This document shows positions 57,415 to 64,000 of a stretch of 64,000 nucleotides of DNA, one piece after another. Numbering within the stretch: the stretch's first letter is position 1; every line of letters begins with the position of its first letter. Source of the DNA: Micrasema longulum (Eukaryota; Arthropoda; Insecta; Trichoptera; Brachycentridae); assembly GCA_022494885.1 (NCBI GenBank), contig JAGVSM010004517.1, positions 62,001 through 126,000 of the forward strand, in the 5' to 3' direction. Both the position numbers and the translations under genes were made by a program. The notes beneath the pieces were generated by a model. It made no database searches. It saw nothing but the letters and a program-made list of their open reading frames with translations, and had not been told where the DNA came from.

Positions 57415-59370
57415 GTTTTGAACACTATCTATTAAAGCAAAAATAAAATAAACTAGATATATTATGGAATATTATATAAATATTTTTTACTACGCGGATG
57501 ACAATAATTTCAAAGACGTAGATCTTGGATATTGGTGGTAGATGTAAGAGCAGAGATAGAGAAAGAAGAGCGAACAGTGCGTCGGTGCTTTTATATTCGT
57601 CAACCTGTCGTGTTGTTGTCTATGCTCGACGGTTGGCGGTTCCTACTTCTGGGGCAGCACGGTAACATTTTTCTTTTACGAACGACTTTTTCAGATCAAA
57701 ATTAATTCCATTGATTTTATAAAATGATTTTTTTTTCTACTTTAATAATTATTTAAGACTACTTTTTAATGAATATTGAATCCCAAAATTATAAAAAATT
57801 GGCGAAGCTCATAAAAATATGTTATTCAATAATATCTGTTTAATTTTTGTTGTTTAGGATATATCTACAAAAACTTGGCTAAAATGTGATTTGAAAGGAC
57901 AAGAATTTGCTTCAAAACAAACAAACCAGCCAGATGTCAGCCGCTGTCAAATAAAAACTAACTTTTTGTGTAATACCGATTTTTATATTAATAATAATTA
58001 ATACGAAAAAATAAAGACGTATTTGGAAATACCAAAAATTAAAAAACACACTCGCTGATTTTTTACTTGGGTAAGTACATGGGTGAACATATCTTGAATT
58101 GTAAATATTGTGCAATTAAACATCTTTATATCGAATAGCTAACTACGTTATACGAACGTTTCATTTCCACTGAGGAAAATTGACCCTAATGTTCCGCGCA
58201 TGTTTCAAGTGATCGCGTGTTTCTTTACTTGTATATCCCTATTCAGAATCCAATTTTGGTTTATTGCTAACATATTATCAGCAACAAAAGACGAACTGCC
58301 GTATCATTTTATTGCCGTGTAAGCTTACATCGGCCCTCAAATTGCTCCTAATGATCTAAGGCGAATTCGTATTTATGGGTTATAAAGTTTGTCAACAAAT
58401 TTAAATGTGGTTTATTGGCTTCCATTACAAAGGTTCGTTTAATATTATAAAACAGTAAAATCATGGCGTGGCTATGAAATACAAAATGTCCCTCGATATG
58501 GAATTATTCGGAGTCACGTCACGATAATACTTATACATAGACACCGACATTTTTGCAGTAAATCTTTTAGTGACGTAAACTTTTTCAAATTAAAAATATA
58601 GTTATACTATGAACACATTACTAAAGTTGAAAATAAAACAAATTAAAGACTTTATAAAGAAACAAGTTATCAAATTGTTTGGACAAAATCAGTTTTACGT
58701 AAGCTTAAGTTAAGTTCCTATGCATGTCACGAAGATTTAACTTAAAGCAAAAAAAAATAATTAATTGTTGATATTTAATAATATTCGTAGTAAAATCATA
58801 TTATTTACAAACAAAATAACGATTAAACCATATTCAATAGCAATTTTGTACGATATTTTTTGTCGCTAATATCCTGTCAGCATTTTAGGCTATGGTCGGA
58901 TAAAAAGTAAAAAAATTGTACTATTTTGCCATTTTAAAATGCCGTTCTTTCAAAATTGCGCCATTCAAACAATACAGGAAGTACACTTTCCATAATAATA
59001 ATACTTTTCAAGATAGTTCTCTTTAAAATAAACTATAGCATTAAAAAAAAAAATGTAATTACTTTTCGACCGACAGGTTACGCCTCTTCAAATTTGAACT
59101 AAACTAAGATATATTGGTAGCCACATAAAAAAAAGAAAAAACTTTTGTTTTTAAAAAGAAATACAGCATTTTAATTTTCTGATATTTTTCTAAAGTTTGA
59201 GGTTTAGTGTTGCCTTTAAAATCGTTTAAGTAATTAATACAGTTTACTTCCAACTTTGTTTTTGTTCGTTTTTTAGGAATAATATATTAACGGAAAATAT
59301 TTTATTTCATCAGTTTGTAAATTTTGAAATCAATTAAAAAAATCTTCTCTTAAATATTAATAATTTACTA
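57415..59370. other. AT-rich stretch, nothing recognised
   Basis: 57540-57660 is less AT-rich. No supported feature. Confidence 0.4.
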
Positions 59371-59374
59371 AAAT

Positions 59375-59701
59375 ATGGCATATATACGAATAATACAAGT
59401 ATGTGCTTGTTTTCATAAAATTTCACCTAATATTCATATTCTTGGTGAAGCACTTAAATATGTTTGGCTTTTGAAATATCAGAAAGTTGGAATGTTTATA
59501 TTGTATGTATTTGACAATTTGATGCCAGGAAAATATGACGGATTGCTGTCTTTAGGACTGTTAGCTCACAATAAAAGGGGGTATTTTTTTACACCCTTGT
59601 TCGAGTTGGCTACGAATTACACAGTTTTGAAAATATCGACAAAAAATGACATTTCTGCCGAAGAAAATTCTAAAAAAACACTTTTTTTTGCTTCATCTTA
59701 A
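59375..59701 (+). other. 108-codon ORF, unassigned
   Basis: Second-longest frame in the window. ATG at 59375, stop at about 59701. It has no signal peptide, repeated motif or domain that I recognise, and its AT-rich composition equals the background. A chance frame is the simplest reading, although at this length a small host exon is possible. Confidence 0.2.
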
Positions 59702-59704
59702 TTT

Positions 59705-60430
59705 TTGTTAAATCAAATGAAAAAAAAATTTACACATAATGTTGTACACGTGAATCCAGAAATAAAAAAAAGACGTATAAAAAGGAGAACGTCTAAAAAT
59801 TCATTACATAATAGATAGAAATGATACAATGACTTACCAGAAGAAATTTATAATGCGTATTTCTTTATTCTTTTCTTTGAAATCTCTAAAATATTTAAAG
59901 TCAATTGAAGAAATAATGAATTAATCAATGCATATAATGTAATATTATAACGTCTAAATTTTATATATGAAATTAAAAGAACATGAATTAATAAATGAGG
60001 AACTTCAGCTCTACGGGAAATTGGATACAAAAAATGTTTTCTTACGCGGGGTAAAAATTAGAGCATTAAATTGTATTGCAAAGTTTCTTGAAAATGTACA
60101 GAAAAAATAATAAAAAATATTTTGATAAAAACGCACTACTTTGAATGACGTCACTGGTTCATGTGAATCAACCTATGATCTGAGAGCCATTGAAGATTTC
60201 CAGTCTGCTTGTCGCTTCTGGACCAATGGGAAGAACTGAATGAGAATAAGCGGAAATGAACCTCTGACGTTACATGCGGAGTTATTTCAAAAATACAAAA
60301 CTTTGAAAAATCGTAGCGCCGATAATACGATATATAAAAATTAAAAAAAATATTTTTTGATTTAGTTTAACAGTCTTTTAACAAATAAAAAATTTAAAAA
60401 AAACCACTGAACTTCCTCATTGTGATTAAC
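59705..60430. other. AT-rich stretch, nothing recognised
   Basis: 60120-60270 is less AT-rich but has no frame or repeat partner. Confidence 0.4.
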
Positions 60431-60435
60431 GCAAG

Positions 60436-60530
60436 ACAATCGAGACGGTGAATATTTCAGACAAGGGAATTTGGAAGTCGATGGATTTACACGAAGTCTA
60501 GTCAATAGCTCTTATAAGTGCATATATCAC
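60436..60530 (-). repeat. Family F1, worn arm
   Basis: 'cagacaagggaatttggaag' followed by 'tttacacgaagtctagtcaa' is a degraded F1 terminus. Confidence 0.5.
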
Positions 60531-60534
60531 AAAA

Positions 60535-61020
60535 GTTATTAAAAATGTAAATTTAAATTTACTCAATGAAAATACAGTTTAGGGATGTTTGAAATTTCTC
60601 GATTTTTATTGAATTTGCGCTTGGTTACGAACGGCAAACAGGCTTAAGGTAAGATTTTCTATCAATTTTAATACTAGAAGCATCTAGTCCCACGTTAGAA
60701 ATTGAAAAATTCGCCAACAGATTCTGTTTTTATTGTGTAGCCAGTTGTAATACGTCTCCTTGAAAAGATTTAAAAGGCATTTTGAAAATCCTCCCCTGTT
60801 TTGGGGATGAGATGAAGGATTGGAGGATGGCTGGAAAGAATTTAATATTGCGTTCATGTACGACAGTGTGTGGATAACAACTTATATAGAAAAATCGTAT
60901 TTTTTATGTTCCATTTACATTTCTCTCGATACATGATATGCTTTTTGTTATTCAATAAACTCAGTTTTTATACAACAAAAATATACTTACGTATATTACC
61001 TGAATACTTGTATGAAGTAC
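60535..61020. other. AT-rich stretch, nothing recognised
   Basis: No supported feature. Confidence 0.45.
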
Positions 61021-61023
61021 GAT

Positions 61024-61321
61024 GGGTGCTATAGTAATTGGACATGCCACAGTAATTTATTTATGTATTTATATGCGGACTTACTTATTCAGTCCATTCA
61101 ACAACTGTAAACAGACTTCTTCTTTTTTCTTTAATATATAATAATCGGAAATTCCAAATCTTGTTGTCAAAAATAAATGATTGTGATGCGTTCACTTGAA
61201 AAAAAAACACAAAAAAAATATTTTTTATGGTGTAGATAAATTCTTTAATTGACTTAATTTCGACCATTCGATTTACAGTATCCAATTACCAAAGCATCTC
61301 CAATTACTATAACAACCACCC
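61024..61321. mobile_element. MITE with about 35-bp imperfect TIRs
   Basis: The left end 'gggtgctatagtaattggac' faces the complement of 'ccaattactataacaaccac' and 'cc' at the right end. Length is about 298 bp with no transposase. An internal piece recurs at 53198. The TIR sequence and size suggest a non-autonomous DNA transposon; the target duplication is unclear. Confidence 0.65.
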
Positions 61322-61727
61322 TATAAACCTATTTTTGCTCTTCTTCAATTATTTTAACTTCTTAACAATATTTATATTGGAAACATACCAAAAACAAAAC
61401 GGAATATTTTGTTATGAATCAACTTTTATTTTAAGTTGATGCGGTATGTAAATAAATTTATAAAATATTATGACATTAATAATACTTTAATATTATTGAA
61501 ATAAAGCATCACGATAATATTATATTTTACAATTAGCTAGGGACTATTTTTAGGCCCTAGAAATTTCATTTGTATTTTTGTGTTTCTTTAATAATAAATT
61601 CAAGTTGACAACATCTCCATAATTTATTTTATTCAACTTGCAATGAGCCTTGTATTTAAATAAAACTCACTTATAAAATAAGTCAATCAACTTTTTGTTT
61701 GTTGAAATAAACAACTAACACACAATT

Positions 61728-61795
61728 ACGCCGAATCACCGTAGGGGTAGGCAGAGAGAATATAACGGAACCCTTCTCTATTTTTGCATACAGAC
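61728..61795 (-). pseudogene. RTE-like LINE, extreme C-terminus
   Basis: On the minus strand FRYILSAYPYGDSA is followed by a stop, matching RSILSAYPSGEMA-stop at 14392 and the 3994 copy. The tail 'gtgtgttagttgttt' on minus resembles the TTAG-type end of the better copies. Confidence 0.65.
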
Positions 61796-61799
61796 CTCG

Positions 61800-62225
61800 C
61801 TTCTATATACTTTTTTTCACATATAGTTATTAGTTATTGCTGTGTTTGTTTGAACATACATTCAAAAGTTTTTTTAAATAATTTTATACTGTTAAAAATA
61901 AAAAACAGTTGCAAATACATACTCAAATACATTTTATCAAATAAAAATTGACAATAATAATGAAAATCTTTTAAAAAAATGATCTAACATACATGAATCT
62001 GGTACTCTTACTAGCGTCGAAAAATGTGGATGCCATTCTAGGCAGGATTATTAGACAAAAACAGACGTCATAGACAAGATAACCAGCAATTAGAAAACAA
62101 AAAATCTACATTGTTATTATCATACCTAGTTTTACCACACGTTCGCTAGAGAAATCGCATTTCGATAGCATTCAGTCCACATTCATGTCCAAAAAGCTCA
62201 ATATAAACTTGCACAAGTGCAAGTT
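61800..62225. other. AT-rich stretch, nothing recognised
   Basis: No supported feature. Confidence 0.45.
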
Positions 62226-62231
62226 TGTCCT

Positions 62232-62390
62232 AATCAGTGCATGTGCTTATTAGAATGAATGTTGTGTTGGTTTTATATTTTTGTGCAACAACTATGGTGA
62301 ATGTGTATAGTGGGTTTTGCATGTTGGTTTAATTATTAGAGACTGGTACAGCTCGAAACCGGTAGACATAAAAAAGTAGGTAAGTGGTTG
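62232..62390 (+). repeat. Hammerhead-like family, single-orientation copy
   Basis: Matches the left half (complement) of the 24863-25132 foldback, including 'tgtgcaacaactatggtgaa', 'gggttttgcatgttggttt' and 'ctcgaaaccggtagac'. The CTGA box is lost and only AGAGAC...CTC, GAAA, CCGGTA and GAC remain. It shows that the unit also exists outside the foldback. Confidence 0.65.
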
Positions 62391-62394
62391 TATA

Positions 62395-64000
62395 CAAATA
62401 TTTATTTACATTTACTAACATTTATTTACACTGGTTGATTTTAATCCACCACCTACTGTTAATTGATCAAACGACGTGTAAACATTTTAAAGCCTCAACC
62501 GAATAAATAAAATGAAAGTTAATTAGCAAGTTAATAGCAAGCCTGGTAAATTCAACAAAAAGTATCGTCGATAATTTTGTTTTTCACTTGGCGCCAGCGA
62601 AAAATTGTTAGTAACGGAAAAAATGTATTCACCATATTTCATTTTATTCATTGTAATTGATTTTACTCTACACGTAATAAAATAAGTAATATAAAATAGT
62701 ATGAATTTATTTAATTTGGGATGCAAGTCCTTATTTTCCTTCAATACAACAATCATTTGGGAATCAACTGCTCTGAATCTGTCATGTAGAATCCAAGCAA
62801 TTTGTCGTTAAGAATGGATCCAACCAATGAAGTGAGCGAATAGTTTCTAGTCGATTCTAGTCCTACGCAGGTTGTGAGGGTGAAAGTGGCGGTCGGGAGA
62901 GGAGTGTTAGGGGTAGTTGCCCCACACAATTTTACATTCAACCCCTTCCTGAGGCACCCCGTTCCCCGCATCCTCTGTCATGTGCAGTTCAATGACCCTA
63001 ACTATGAATGGTAACAATCAGCCGAACCTCCCTACAACAGCTCTACCCGCTGTTGCACTATAAGGGTAGTTTGATAAATTCAAATAAAATTGTGGCTTAA
63101 GTTAAAATGCGTCGAAGAATATTCAATTTAAATTACTTAACATTTTAAAAAACGTTATTTTCCAAATAAAAATATTTTTTGATTTATTTTTTAGGCCAAT
63201 CAATGATGTTCATAGGTATAACTAACACAGTCATATTTTAGTACAGTATTAACAGTCCCTGGGGGGCGATTACAATCGGAAAATACGAAAGCCATACTTT
63301 CACTATAGTGGTATAGTTGAAGATAAATTCTTCCGAGCGATAACAAACATGTACTATCGACCTGCATCGTCGAGTTTTGAGATAAATACATCGATAGCTA
63401 TTGAGAACACTCTTTTTCACTTCACACTTGCCTGTCATTTCTGGAAATACTAAATTTCAATAAGGTTCACGATCCGTGTTATTTTAGAAACCTGATGTCA
63501 CAATATTTTATCATCTGTCCGTGGTCGCGTCGCAACAAGATAGCTTCTTTTGTCGATTGTAAAACTGCCTATTATCTGTCATGGCGTCGAATACATCTAT
63601 GTACTAGGCATTTTATCGCGGAATTTCCAATTACAGATTAGTATAAGACAATGGCCCAAGATTTGGGCAATAACAGTAATTCGAAAGTCAGATGGCAAAA
63701 GGGACCATCAGTAATTCTCAAAAATGTTCAGAAGAGCTGAAATAAGACTTTAATTCAATCAACACACTAAAATATTTTAGTGTGTTGTCAAGTTTTCAGT
63801 AAAATTAATAACATTTTTAAAACCTGGCGTAGTTTTTTTTCTATGTGTATTTACAGAATTATTTAACGAACCGTTGAACACAAAAAAACTGAAAAAAATT
63901 ATGCTCGCTTCTGCCACCTGACAACCGAATTATTGTAAAATATCGCGCAAGATCTTGTACAATTATCTGACACATGTTTTATGAGCTTAACCCATTAATA
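62395..64000. other. Mixed stretch, nothing recognised apart from a palindrome
   Basis: 62820-63060 is clearly less AT-rich and holds a 72-codon minus frame (62753-62971) with no domain I recognise. The rest is AT-rich. Confidence 0.35.
63760..63787. repeat. Perfect 28-bp palindrome
   Basis: 'caacacactaaaat' is followed at once by its exact reverse complement, with no loop. Confidence 0.9.

Noticed and set aside
59375..59701. 108-codon ORF as a host gene
   Set aside because: Composition equals background, with no domain or second copy; a frame of this length is plausible by chance in 64 kb read six ways. Listed as unassigned only.

Overview
This window is strongly AT-rich nuclear DNA of an animal, most likely an arthropod and probably an insect. 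I base that on the mix of dead non-LTR retrotransposon 3' ends, tRNA-derived SINEs with (GAT)n-like tails, a mariner-type transposase remnant, a THAP-finger remnant and many foldback/MITE-like elements. The species cannot be named from the sequence. I found no intact cellular gene, rRNA, CRISPR array or bacterial-style operon. No reading frame exceeds 183 codons, and the longest one is a retrotransposon C-terminus. Introns or exons of a very large host gene cannot be excluded.

Layout. 1-9.3 kb: hairpin and TIR elements (2.57, 3.01 kb), the first copy of an unusual hairpin-headed 'motif array' repeat (family R, 4.76 kb), a foldback repeat (family F1, 5.2 and 6.8 kb), a LINE 3' end (5.97-6.42 kb) and a cluster of tRNA-headed SINEs (6.5-9.1 kb). 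10.7-15.2 kb: a second SINE head type, a LINE C-terminus (11.0 kb), an RTE-like LINE split by nested insertions (12.56-14.42 kb, holding family R copy 2 and a SINE tail), and an inverted-repeat element with a hammerhead-like core (14.70-15.20 kb). 16.7-18.1 kb: F1 foldbacks. 19.0-19.6 kb: THAP-like repeat, whose second copy is at 44.45 kb. 20.0 kb: family R copy 3. 22.8-28.6 kb: dense LINE remnants on both strands, plus a foldback with opposed hammerhead-like motifs (24.86-25.13 kb). 28.6-30.3 kb: an RNase H-bearing LINE with a 385-bp tandem duplication, then a second copy of the RTE-like 3' end. 32.4-45.5 kb: scattered LINE, SINE and F1 remnants in long featureless AT-rich DNA. 47.06 kb: mariner-type remnant. 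48.07-48.37 kb: a SINE with two inverted tails around one tRNA head. 49.5-54.9 kb: more LINE remnants. 55-64 kb: sparse, with one MITE (61.02 kb), an RTE-like terminus, a hammerhead-family copy and a 28-bp perfect palindrome.

How the parts relate. Almost everything recognisable is transposon debris. LINE 3' ends recur with short hairpins in their 3' UTRs, as expected for templates recognised by LINE reverse transcriptase. The SINEs share one 3' body but carry at least two different 5' heads. The parts I think most deserve follow-up are the family R arrays, the hammerhead-like motifs in inverted-repeat elements, and the nested insertion history at 12.6-14.4 kb. All coordinates for repeats are read by eye and are approximate at their ends.
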